Part shown: positions 1 to 9,008 of the stretch, in pieces
Position numbering within the stretch: position 1 is the first letter of the stretch
Layout of the letters: every line of letters starts with the position of its first letter
Assembly: GCA_036873135.1 (NCBI GenBank)
Contig: JAPTYO010000005.1
Span: forward strand, 18,248,666 to 18,312,665
Reading direction: 5' to 3'
Origin: Clarkia xantiana subsp. parviflora
Taxonomy: Eukaryota > Streptophyta > Magnoliopsida > Myrtales > Onagraceae
Length of the DNA stretch: 64,000 nucleotides
The notes under the pieces: generated by a model
Database searches by the model: none
Told to the model about the DNA's origin: nothing
Seen by the model: only the letters and a program-made list of their open reading frames with translations
Made by a program: the position numbers and the translations under genes

Positions 1-1132
1 TATCGAAGTGGTTCACCTCCGCCTGGTGGTATCAATACAAAGCCTACTCCTATCCCTCTGAACTCGAGGAGCCATCCGTGTACATCTCCCAAGTATTTTC
101 CTCGTTTGGCTGTTCTGATTGCTTTGCCATCTCTGGTTGTTCTGCCATCGGGAACTCCATGGTTGCCCCCTCTACAGGGCCCGCTTCTTCTAGATCGGGG
201 GCTGTAGACTCTGCTATGAAATCCGCCAATCCCTGGCCCTTAATAGCCGTTCTCGGAGCAAAGTGTATGCGAAACTCACTAAGCTCGACCGCCCATTTCA
301 CTAATCTCCCCGACGCATCCGGTCGGTTCAAATAATGCTTCAGAGGCTGGTTCGTCAACACAGTAATCTCGTGTGCATGGAAATAAGGCCTCAGCTTCCG
401 AGCAGTTATAATCAGCGCAAAGAGATACTTCTCAACGGCAGGATAATTCAATTCAGACTTGGCAAACGCCTTGCTTACATAATAAACGGGGACTTGATTA
501 CCCTCGACAACCTTCACTAGTACAGAGCTAATGGAAAATTCAGAAACAGCCAAGTAAAGATAGAGCGGCTCGCCTGGAACCGGTTTTGCCAACGGTGGGA
601 GAGCGCGAAGGTGCTGCTTGAGTGCTTGGAACGCTTCTTCACACTTGGCGGTCCACTCAAACTTCTTGTTGGCCCTCAGGACTTCAAAAAATGGCATTGA
701 TCGGTCACTTGCCTTGGACAGGAAGCGATTCATTGCAGCTAGTCGGTCATTCAGCACTTGCACCTCCCGATGGTTTATCGGAGACTGCATCTCCTCGATC
801 GCCCTCAGTTTCTCAGGATTCACCTCAATTCCTCTCTGGCTCACCATAAAGCCCAAAAATTTCCCTGAGTGGACTCCGAAGGCGCATTTTGTCGGGTTTA
901 AACGAAGCTGATGAAGCCTCATCCGCTCAAACGCCATGGCTAGGTTGTGCACATGATCCTCAGCCTGTCGGGACTTCACCAGCATATCATCCACGTAAGC
1001 CTCCATGGTCTCCCCTAGCATATCTCCGAACAGCTTGTTCACCATCCGCTGGTAGGTTGCCATGGCATTGATCAACCCGAAAGGCATGACATCGTAGTGG
1101 TAGATGTCACTGTCTGCGTAAAATGTTGTGTG
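1..1132 (-). pseudogene. Gypsy A pol: C-terminal reverse transcriptase, RNase H and start of second RNase H
   Basis: The translation holds the second half of the reverse transcriptase, with the catalytic YVDD (in 'AYVDDMLVKS') and the 'GKFLGFMVSQRGIEVNP' thumb motif. A first RNase H follows ('LTNQPLKHYL', 'FRIHFAPRTAIKGQGLADFI'), then a linker, then 'WEMYTDGSSSSEG', the start of a second RNase H. Two RNase H domains in a row are typical of the Tat lineage. A stop at 50-52 is bypassed by shifting one base, after which the second RNase H stays open to the edge, so a 1-nt indel broke the gene. The N-terminal half lies at 11573-12008, separated by E1. A longer open frame that runs on into the LTR to 1318 is not part of the gene. 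Confidence 0.88.
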
Positions 1133-1295
1133 AGGAGTGATGGATATACGCCCAATTTGAACCCGTTGACTTCCGAATCGTTTTATTTTTATCACCCCGT
1201 TAATGATTGTAAATTGAAACTTCAACCCGAACACTTCGCGAGAACACCAACGGCCCGGACGAGGCCGAAGCGCTCGTCCGGCCGAGTCAAACTCA

Positions 1296-1430
1296 CCTAG
1301 GTGAGGTTGGGTGGCCACACCCGACCTCCCCTAGGGGAGATCGGGTCAGCCGACCCGATCTCCCCTAGGGGGGATAGGGTTGGCCAACCCTATCCCCCCT
1401 AGGAGGGGTTGGGTGGCCTCACCCAACCCC
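1296..1430. repeat. Array of CCTAGG-bounded palindromes in the E1 5' LTR
   Basis: Four consecutive units of about 34 bp each read almost the same on both strands, for example GGAGATCGGGT followed by ACCCGATCTCC, and neighbouring units are separated by CCTAGG. In single-stranded RNA or DNA each would fold into a stem. The same array recurs with different unit numbers in the other LTRs of this family. Confidence 0.93.
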
Positions 1431-1574
1431 TACCATTGGGGGTCGGATTTCCCTTCCCCCCAAGGGCCCCGACACCATCCTTGGACTCCCATACTCGGTT
1501 TATTCCGTCAACCTTCTCCTTATCCTAAGGTCTTAATTATGTGCTTAAAGGTTAATTAACTGTGTTTAAAGGTT

Positions 1575-1620
1575 AACGATGTCATTAAGCCACCTTAATG
1601 ACATCGTTGCCTATAAATAC
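1575..1620 (+). promoter_or_regulatory. E1 LTR promoter: perfect dyad followed by TATA box
   Basis: AACGATGTCATTAAG (1575-1589) and its exact reverse complement (1594-1608) flank the spacer CCAC. CTATAAATAC follows at 1611-1620. The half-sites carry ATGACATC, which resembles plant bZIP-type sites. The dyad and TATA box are kept in all six LTRs of the family with at most a few mismatches, so this is probably the core promoter. Factor identity is inference. Confidence 0.7.
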
Positions 1621-1922
1621 CACACCTCCACTATTCATTTGATTATCTTGGCAAGTTGCACAATTTTGCTCTGACATCTCTCTAGCTTTATCTCTCTAAA
1701 ATCGTACTGACTTAGGCATCGGAGAGGGTTCATCAGGCACCACCCCCCCCCCCCTCTGTGCCTGGTATTGCCCCTCTTGCAGGGTGAGAGGAGAAGAGAA
1801 GCTAAGGACGGAAGGACACGGGCTAGGACAGTACAACCCGAGAGCATCAGATCCGCGACATCTCCAGTGAGGAACGAGACTTGAGTCGACCGCCCGTTGA
1901 CTCTAGACTCGGAACCTAACAA

Positions 1923-1940
1923 TTGGCGCCGTCAGTGGGC
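1923..1940 (+). other. E1 primer binding site
   Basis: TTGGCGCCGTCAGTGGGC follows the 5' LTR after one base. TTGGCGCCGTC is shared by all gypsy elements in this window (E2, E3, A, B), as expected for a tRNA primer site. I did not identify the tRNA. Confidence 0.85.
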
Positions 1941-1972
1941 TTCGGACAGAAAGCCTGGCTATAACAAGAGCA

Positions 1973-3784
1973 ATGACGAACAGCAGGGTGTCTAGGCACC
2001 ACCGCCCACCAAGGGGCAATGGGCGAAGGAGAGAGCCTATACCCCCAGGAAGGCAGCCTAACCCGGGAAAGCTTCCAGTGCAACCAGAACCACAAGGAAC
2101 TCCACACCCTCCTCAACACAACAACCAAGAGGGAGGACCCTCACGCCCAGCTGGGGCTGAGTCCTCCACAGCCTCAACCCCCTTGGCAAGGAGGCCACAG
2201 AGAGAGAGGGAGCAACAGGGAGTGCCATCCCAACACACGGCACCCCCTGAGGGATATTACTATGAGGCGCAACCCCAGGGGTACCCGTATGGGATGCCGG
2301 CCCAAAGGAATGACAACCGCGCCTACACAACACACACAAGGCCGGTATACACCCAGGGGACAAACACAGAAGCTCATGAAGAGGAACAGCTCCCAACGGA
2401 AGAGCACCACTCGCACCCCCGAGCAGGGCAGCGAGAGGAGCAAAGAAGAAATTACCAGGAGCCACCCCCAGAGGGAAGGCAACAATTCGTGCCTCCTAGG
2501 CAACAGCAGAACGCCAGGGCTTACACCCCACTGGGGGAGGACAGAAAAGCAAGACCTCCAAGGAGGCAAGAATTCTATGAAGCACCCCAGCAGGGGCACC
2601 AAGGATACACCTACAGTCCGTATCAATACGGACAAGGGATCCCGGCAAGCCCTATCTATAACTACGGAGGCTATCAGAGAAATTACACTCCGACACCGAT
2701 ATTGATCACTCCGGAAGAAATAGAGGCAATGATAACAAGGAAAATGAATGAGTCAAAGAAACACAGCTTTCATTGTCTAAATGACAAAACGAACCACCCC
2801 TTCACGAGGGAATTGGAGATGAGCAAGGTGCCGGACTCCCTGCATACAGTCCAGATTGAAAAATACAATGGCAAGGGAGACCCTTTGGAGCATATTCAAC
2901 AACATGAAGCCTCCTTATTTGGGAGAACTACTGATGAGAGATACAAGGCACTCCTATTTCCAAACACCCTATCAGGGGTGGCCTCACACTGGTTCTTCAG
3001 CCTACCCTCTGAGAGCATCCACTCATGGGAGCAGCTAAAGGCGAAGTTCCTTCAGAGGTATCTAGGAGAAAGGAAGCTCCTCAAAGGAACAGGCTCCATT
3101 GATGACGTGAAGCAAGAAAACGATGAATCCTTGGCCAGTTACTACACTAGGTTTAACCAAAACATAGCAGACATCCAGAGCGACATCACTGAGGGTGAGA
3201 TAATACAAGCCTTCATCAGAAACCTAGACCGCTTCGGGTCAACGCTGGCAGAAAAGATGGCCAAGAAACCAGCGAGCACCTTAGAGGAGCTTGCAGGGAG
3301 AGTAAAAACTCATATAGACCTGGAGAGGCACATGGCAAGTAAGAAAGCCAAGATCCAAGCAGCTAAGGAAGACAATGCAAAGTCGAACAGAGGAAAGCCA
3401 CCTCAAGCACCTCAACACACAAGGCAGCAGGAATGGCGTCCGCCCCAACAAAGAAATCAAATGGGCGAACCACTGAAAGCTAGGGAAATCAACGTCATCA
3501 AGTTCATCCCATTGAACACCACTCCAGCTACTGTCCTCAGAGAGATGCGGAATCAGAAACTCTGGTCACCCCCTGCAAGGTGGAGAGCCCCAATGGTGGG
3601 GACACACAAGGATAGATGGTGTGATAACCATGAAGCATACGGGCATGACACGAACGAATGCTTCAGCCTAAAGCTAAGCATCAACAATGTCATCCAAATG
3701 GGAGAACTAAAGCAGTTCGTGGACCATGGGGGCAACAGCATACAGTTAGGGCCATCATACATGGACAAAGGCAGAGCAAGGTAG
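1973..3784 (+). CDS. E1 gag polyprotein (603 aa)
   Basis: This is the particle-forming protein of E1. Residues 1 to about 250 are rich in Pro, Gln and Arg and of low complexity. Residues from about 264 to 460 match the conserved retrotransposon gag fold ('YNGKGDPLEHIQQHEASLFG', 'SHWFFSLPSESIHSWEQL', 'ASYYTRFNQNIADIQ', 'AFIRNLDRFGSTLAEKM'). Near residue 550 is a modified knuckle, WCDNHEAYGHDTNEC, with a Cys-His-His-Cys pattern in place of the classic CCHC. The ATG lies 33 bases after the primer site in the same leader as E2 and E3. The frame is intact. It ends inside a 127-nt overlap with the protease frame, which is open in the -1 frame. Confidence 0.92.
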   Translation: MTNSRVSRHHRPPRGNGRRREPIPPGRQPNPGKLPVQPEPQGTPHPPQHNNQEGGPSRPAGAESSTASTPLARRPQREREQQGVPSQHTAPPEGYYYEAQPQGYPYGMPAQRNDNRAYTTHTRPVYTQGTNTEAHEEEQLPTEEHHSHPRAGQREEQRRNYQEPPPEGRQQFVPPRQQQNARAYTPLGEDRKARPPRRQEFYEAPQQGHQGYTYSPYQYGQGIPASPIYNYGGYQRNYTPTPILITPEEIEAMITRKMNESKKHSFHCLNDKTNHPFTRELEMSKVPDSLHTVQIEKYNGKGDPLEHIQQHEASLFGRTTDERYKALLFPNTLSGVASHWFFSLPSESIHSWEQLKAKFLQRYLGERKLLKGTGSIDDVKQENDESLASYYTRFNQNIADIQSDITEGEIIQAFIRNLDRFGSTLAEKMAKKPASTLEELAGRVKTHIDLERHMASKKAKIQAAKEDNAKSNRGKPPQAPQHTRQQEWRPPQQRNQMGEPLKAREINVIKFIPLNTTPATVLREMRNQKLWSPPARWRAPMVGTHKDRWCDNHEAYGHDTNECFSLKLSINNVIQMGELKQFVDHGGNSIQLGPSYMDKGRAR

Positions 3785-5217
3785 ACTACAATCCTCCACC
3801 CAACAAGAGAGGAACCATAAACATGATACACGGAATAGTGGCATCAGGTGGCCCAACTGCTAATGCAAGGGAGGTTTACGCATCCAAACTGAGTTCAGTG
3901 CCAAGATGGAGGAAAAGGCCAAGAGAAGGAGAGGAGATGAAGATTGAATTCTCGGAGAAGGACAAGAGCCACATTGTCTTCCCACATGACGATGCGTTAG
4001 TCATCACAATAGACATTGACAATTTTGATGTAAAGAGAATACTGGTAGATGGAGGCAGCTCAGCAGACCTCCTAAGCCTAAGGGTCCTAGAAGAAATAGG
4101 GAAGACAATGGCAGACATGAAACCAGTCAACTTCCCTCTAGTTGGCTTCTCAGGGGCAACAAGCTACCCCCTGGGGATGATAACCCTGCCGGTGACCATG
4201 GGCCAAGGATGGACACAGCTGAAGGTGAATGTTAACTTCTTGGTGGTTGAAAGCCTGGGAGCCTACAACGGGATCCTAGGAAGAACAACCATAAACCCAT
4301 ACGAAATCGTGCCATCCACCGTACACCAGAAGTTGAAGTACATCTCTGAGAATGGAGTCGGAGAAGTCTTGGGTGATCAACGCACTGCGAGGCAGTGCTA
4401 CGTCAACTCCATGAGACGTGGATCACACAGTACGGACACAGTGGCGATGGTCATGGTAGGAGCCAACCAAGACAGCAAGAAGAAGGGAAGAAGACAAAGG
4501 CAAGGAAAGATGAAGAACGGAGTTGTACTCCGTTTGAGCAGGCAGTTTTTTCAAACAACACCTAAGAAGAGACACATGAGCAAGGCCGTGAAGGTGACAG
4601 CCATACCTTGGCAGCCAGAAACCATAGAAGGGAAAAGAACAAGGGACTCCATCATAAGAGGCTTCCGTTACATCGATGATATCAAGCAAATGCCGCAGGA
4701 GCCAATATCAAGCTACTTCCAGAGATTCTCCAATTATGGTGCCAACACGGACATCACAAAAGGAGAAGCCGTCAAAGCATTCATTCGAAACATGCACCCA
4801 AACTCATTTGAGGCCTATGGAGGGCTTTATGAGATGATCATGACAAGCACGATGAGAGAGCTCAAGGAAAAGCTAGACAAGGCGTTTGCAAAGGAGATGG
4901 AGCAACTGGATGAAGTCCTGGTGAAAGAAAGAGAGACTGACACACTGGGAGGAGGTGTAAACTTCACATTCACACCCCTTACAGTGAGCATAGAAGAAAT
5001 TTTTCAGAAGTACCTCAAGGAGGAGCTACCCACATGTAGAGAGGAGGGCAAGGCCTTCCTAGGAAGAGATGCACAGGGATGGTGTGAGTACCATGGGACC
5101 TGGGGGCATCAAACCAACAACTGCATGGTGTTGAAGATAGAAGTGGAGGAAATGATTCACAATGGAGGCCTAAAGGAGTACGTGGCAACAAACAAATTGA
5201 CCACCCCATATCCTTAG
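3658..5217 (+). CDS. E1 protease fused to a second, partial gag domain
   Basis: The first 45 residues only overlap gag; recognisable protein starts at 'KRGTINMIHG'. An aspartic protease follows, with active-site 'ILVDGGSSADLL', 'FPLVGFSGATSYPLG' and 'YNGILGRTTIN'. Where E2 continues into reverse transcriptase, E1 switches at about residue 310 to a stretch aligning with the second half of its own gag ('RYIDDIKQMPQEPISSYFQR', 'KAFIRNMHPNSFEAYGG'). A second Cys-His-His-Cys knuckle (WCEYHGTWGHQTNNC) and a 'GGLKEYV' tail follow. The stop lies in CATATCCTTAG, shared with the sequence just after the E2 pol gene. The protein would be reached from gag by a -1 shift, a lost indel or a separate start; I cannot tell which. 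Confidence 0.88.
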   Translation: MLQPKAKHQQCHPNGRTKAVRGPWGQQHTVRAIIHGQRQSKVDYNPPPNKRGTINMIHGIVASGGPTANAREVYASKLSSVPRWRKRPREGEEMKIEFSEKDKSHIVFPHDDALVITIDIDNFDVKRILVDGGSSADLLSLRVLEEIGKTMADMKPVNFPLVGFSGATSYPLGMITLPVTMGQGWTQLKVNVNFLVVESLGAYNGILGRTTINPYEIVPSTVHQKLKYISENGVGEVLGDQRTARQCYVNSMRRGSHSTDTVAMVMVGANQDSKKKGRRQRQGKMKNGVVLRLSRQFFQTTPKKRHMSKAVKVTAIPWQPETIEGKRTRDSIIRGFRYIDDIKQMPQEPISSYFQRFSNYGANTDITKGEAVKAFIRNMHPNSFEAYGGLYEMIMTSTMRELKEKLDKAFAKEMEQLDEVLVKERETDTLGGGVNFTFTPLTVSIEEIFQKYLKEELPTCREEGKAFLGRDAQGWCEYHGTWGHQTNNCMVLKIEVEEMIHNGGLKEYVATNKLTTPYP

Positions 5218-5486
5218 TTTCATATTTAGCACTTCGCATGTTCAAGCTTTCTAAGTTTTTCAAAAACAACTTTTGAGAAGGAGAACTCACGAAGTTACTC
5301 AAACTCTACAACTATCTTTGATTTCCTCCAAAGGGTGTCTTGACTCACCCAAGGCACCCCATCTGTACAAAAAACATGAATGCTCTTAAGGGAGTAGGAT
5401 TTTCCTTTAAAGGTATTTTCCAATGAATGTGGTGATATAATCATGAAGTTATCCTTACACAGATATGACTTCAAGTCAACAACGAA
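5218..5486 (+). other. E1 spacer after coding region
   Basis: This non-coding stretch aligns with 17965-18245 of E2 ('GAGAAGGAGAACTCACGAAG' occurs in both). It marks where E1 and E2 become homologous again after their different coding regions. Confidence 0.75.
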
Positions 5487-6375
5487 TTTTCGACGCCCCC
5501 AAGAGCGTATCTTGAGAGTAGTTTCAATACTACGACCCTCGACGCCCCCAAGAGCGTATCTTGAGAGTAGTTTTCATACTACGACCTTCGACGCCCCCAA
5601 GAGCGTATCTTGAGAGTAGTGTTCATACTACGACATTCGACGCCCCCAAGAGCGTATCTTGAGAGTAGTTTCTATACTACGACCTTCGACGCACCAAGAG
5701 CGTATCTTGAGAGTGGTTTCCAAAAACTACGAATTTCGACGCCCCCAGGAGCGTATCTTGAGAGTAGTGTTCATACTACGACATTCGACGCCCCCAAGAG
5801 CGTATGTTGAGAGTAGTTTCTATACTACGACTTTCGACGCACCAAGAGCGTATCTTGAGAGTGGTTTCCAAAAACTACGAACTTCGACGCCCCCAGGAGC
5901 GTATCTTGAGGTAGATTTGCAACCTACCAGATTCGACGCCCCCAATAGCGTATCTTGAGGTAGAAAAAACACTACCAGATTCGACGCCCCCAAGAGCGTA
6001 TCTTGAGGTAGATTTCAAACTACCAGCTTCGACGCCAACCAGGAGCGTATCTTTGGTCTAACTTGTGCCCTCCGTTAGCCTATCCTGTGAAACGTTAAGT
6101 TCCCTCCGAGAGCCAGTCTCGTGAACAGATTTCGACGCCAACCAGGAGCGTATCTTTGGTCTAACTTGTGCCCTCCGGGAGCCTATCCTCTGAAACGTTA
6201 AGTGCCCTCCGAGAGCCAGTCTCGTGAACAGATTTCGACGCCAACCAGGAGCGTATCTTTGGTCTAACCTGTGCCCTCCGGGAGCCTATCCTTGAAACGT
6301 TAAGTGCCCTCCGAGAACCTGTCTCGTGAACAGTTTTCGACGCCCACCAAGAGCGTATCTTTGGTCTAACAGTAC
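5487..6375. repeat. E1 3' minisatellite, 49-bp and 103-bp units
   Basis: Starting with CGACGCCCCCAAGAGCGTAT, about eleven units recur every 48-50 bases from 5491 to 6030. Most contain a small dyad (GTAGT...ACTAC). From 6030, three longer units of 101-104 bases begin with the same CGACGCC core but carry a different tail with GCCCTCCGGGAGCC. The short open frames here are by-products of the repeat. Tat elements are known for variable tandem repeats in this position. Confidence 0.92.
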
Positions 6376-6754
6376 CATACATACCATTCAAAGGGTATCA
6401 GAAGAGAGTATTACACCATCACTAAGAAGGATCCCATGAGAAAACAATTTCAAAGTAAAGTGATATGAAGAACACATAATATTTTTTCTTGATGAAATAG
6501 CAGGTATGGCATGAAGGAAAACACAAAAGAAGGATAAGTAAAGGAAACACACCAAGGAAAGAGTCCATAATCAAAGGAGTACATACAAAAGCATACGAAG
6601 TACCAATATAAAGCCAAGCAAACCACATAGTCAACAACACAATACGACAAAGGAAAGCAACACAAAACCCCACAACAATCCCAAAAGACACTCAACCCAT
6701 CAAAGGGGAGAAAGAGTACGGTTATGTATACAAAGATAGCAAGATGTAGACACA
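6376..6754. other. E1 spacer between minisatellite and antisense gene
   Basis: This AT-rich stretch has no supported gene. It is homologous to 18930-19300 of E2 and, inverted, to 45500-45740 of E3, and probably serves as the 3' untranslated region of the antisense gene. Confidence 0.6.
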
Positions 6755-9008
6755 TCAATCAGAGCCTTCGGGAGAGTCACCCTGACCCCCTGAGGCTGAA
6801 CCACCGGCAGAGATGGAGGAAGAGGAGGAGTCTGACGTATCGATATCCACAAGCGTAGCATCCACCTGTGTAGGGGCAGGCTCGTCTGCAACAGCAGCCT
6901 GACCCCTAAGGACAGCCATGTAGCCAGTAGCGTATGGCCCAAAATCACCAAGATCGCTAACTGGAAACTGAGGATCAATGCGGAAAATATGATCAACCAG
7001 ATACTCACCAAACTGGTTCATCTCCTGAGTGAGCCGCACGCTATAGTCAGCAGTGAAGGCAGAAGAAGCCTTGTATTCAGACACTGCGACAGTCCTCTCC
7101 TCTGCCCGGCACCTAGCCTCCAACTTCCGCAGCTCCTCAGAATGGAGTGAAGATACAACCTCAGCCTCCCGGCGTAAGCTACCTACGGTAGCCTCAAGTA
7201 AGGACACTTGGTCCCTGAGCTCCTGCATCTTCAGATCAGATAAGCGCGCCTTCTCAGCAGCAGTGGCGAGCTCCGCCTTCAGAGAGACCTGGCTGTCCTC
7301 AAGGGTCTTCTTCTCGTAAGATAGCTCGAGCACGAGTGATGACATGTTCACCATGTCAGACATACCCTGATAATTTAAACAAGGGATGAGTAACCAAAAA
7401 ACCAACCACATAAAAGTCTAAAGAAGAAAGCAAGGAACAACTCACAGGTGCATAACGAGAGAGTACACCCTGAACGAAGTGCCGAGTCTCCCCAGGAGAC
7501 TTAGGCTGAGCAGCACGATCGCCAGGAGGGATGGCACCACGAAGTACACGGATGCCAACCTCAGGAGTCCGCAAAGAGGAGCCGCTATCAAGGTGGAACT
7601 CCTTCAAACCAGCGAAGGGAGTCCACTCGGGCCCAACGACATCCTCGTCAGTAAGACGTGCGAAGTCCTTCCGACTCAAAGCCGGAGGCCCACCTATACA
7701 AATGAAGCAAGTCAGAGGAAAATATAAACATAGAAGCATCAGTGGTAAGGTAGAGATCGAACCTGATGACCGTGCCCTCGGCTGGGGGGCAGGGGAACCA
7801 CCACCAACAGGTCGCTTCCCTTTATCAGTGTGGGAAGGCGCCTCTTCGACCACCATCTCTTTGTCGCGAGACAGGGTCGGGGGACGAGCAACAGGCGAAG
7901 GAGGATCCGCAGCTTTCTTCCTCTTGACAGCCGAGGCCCCGGCCTCAGAGTCAAATCTCCGCGACTTGGACTTGGAAGGTCCAGAGTCTTTGCCTACGGA
8001 GACAACCCTCTCGGTCACCAAGGGAGAGCGCCCTAGCAATGTAAGAAAAACAAGATAAGGAAAACACAAGTATACCATAAAGAAGCAAACAGGAGGAAGT
8101 ATACCAGAGGCCCCAGCCTTCTTCCCAAGCATGGGGGATTTCTTCAGAGTGGAGCTAGAAGGAGCCTTCCTCTTGCTCAGGTCAACTGGTGCTCCCTGCA
8201 CGTTATAGGTTTATCCGTGAAACCAACCTACAAAGGAAAAGCAGAAAGTAAATAAAGATGAGAAGACTAAGTAACATACCGAACCCCCAGAGTCAGGAGT
8301 CAAACTGATCCCTGCCTCATAAAGATCCATCTCAGTCACTAAGGACACGGGGCAGTATGATCGGGTCCTGTTGCTCTCATGAATGATCTTCATAGTCTCT
8401 AAATCAACAGGCGAAAACTCCCCGAAAGCAGGCCAACCAATCGACTGATCCTCATTCAAGACCGACCAAGTGACGTATCGATCCGTGATGAAGAAATAAT
8501 GCTTGGCCCAGTGACTGGCCGAGTTGTCACTCCGGGCCACGAAGCGAAGAGAGGTATCCCACTTGATCCCACTCAACCCGAAATCAGCAAATCGGGAATC
8601 CTTGAAGGACGGATGGCGAGTTACGAAACTCGCAAATCCTACCTTCTTCTGATATTGGAACCGGTAGAAGCATCAGAAGAGAACTAGGGAATACTTCCAG
8701 GAGTACCAGTGGCACAACACCCGGAAACCCACCCAGACGCGGAGGGCACTAGGAGCAAGGTTCACAAGAGAAATCCTGAAGAACCTACTCAACTCTACGA
8801 GGTCATCGCAGTAAGGCAACCTCAACCCAAATCGAATCTGGGAGGGGTAAACCACGACCTTCCCCCTAGGAGGCTCTGTCACCGTCTCACGGGTATTCCC
8901 CAAGGAAGGGAGGAAAGGATATAGAGGCTCATCTAGGGGACAGATATCTCCTAAGGTAACGTGCTCATTGTAATCAGACCAGGTGGTTCTCCGACAGAGC
9001 AGCGAGAC
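6755..9008 (-). CDS. E1 antisense gene (aORF), predicted spliced, putative-transposon-protein family
   Basis: Open segments on the minus strand join at plausible splice sites. Acceptors end in CTTAG before 9008, ATATCAG before about 8655, CATTGCTAG near 8028, TTGTATAG near 7697 and TTATCAG near 7368. Donors are G/GTATGT near 8277, G/GTATAC near 8104, G/GTTCGA near 7760 and T/GTGAGT near 7446. The first part ('GKVVVYPSQIRFGLRLPYCD', 'NLAPSALRVWVGF') resembles the plant 'putative gypsy-type transposon' domain. The middle is basic and low-complexity. The last exon is a coiled coil ending in 'YKASSAF' and an acidic Ser-rich tail. Antisense ORFs between pol and 3' LTR are known in Tat elements; their function is unknown. 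Confidence 0.7.

Larger units (their letters stand above)
1138..1921 (+). repeat. E1 5' LTR (784 bp)
   Basis: It starts TGATGGATATACGCCC and ends CGGAACCTAACA. It holds a run of four CCTAGG-bounded hairpins (about 1295-1430), a 15-bp perfect dyad at 1575-1608, and a TATA box (CTATAAATAC, 1611-1620) that would start transcription near 1640. A run of C lies at 1742-1755. The 3' partner is 10751-11567. Confidence 0.95.

Noticed and set aside
1133..1318. The open frame of the A reverse transcriptase runs on into the E1 LTR, giving an apparent gene start at 1318.
   Set aside because: The target duplication at 1133-1137 marks the insertion point. The LTR-encoded part is unrelated to reverse transcriptase, and the same LTR peptide precedes A gag at 13109-13205.
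2019..2705. A 228-codon plus-strand frame overlapping E1 gag.
   Set aside because: It is an out-of-frame shadow of the Pro/Gln-rich gag N-terminus; no conserved motif.
5610..5958. Open frames encoding repeated 'AYLESS' and 'ERILRVV' peptides.
   Set aside because: They come from translating the 49-bp minisatellite; equivalent frames occur in all three arrays on different strands.
5491..6370. Possible CRISPR array because of regular repeats.
   Set aside because: Repeats are directly adjacent with no unique spacers, the context is a plant LTR element, and the same array occurs in E2 and E3.
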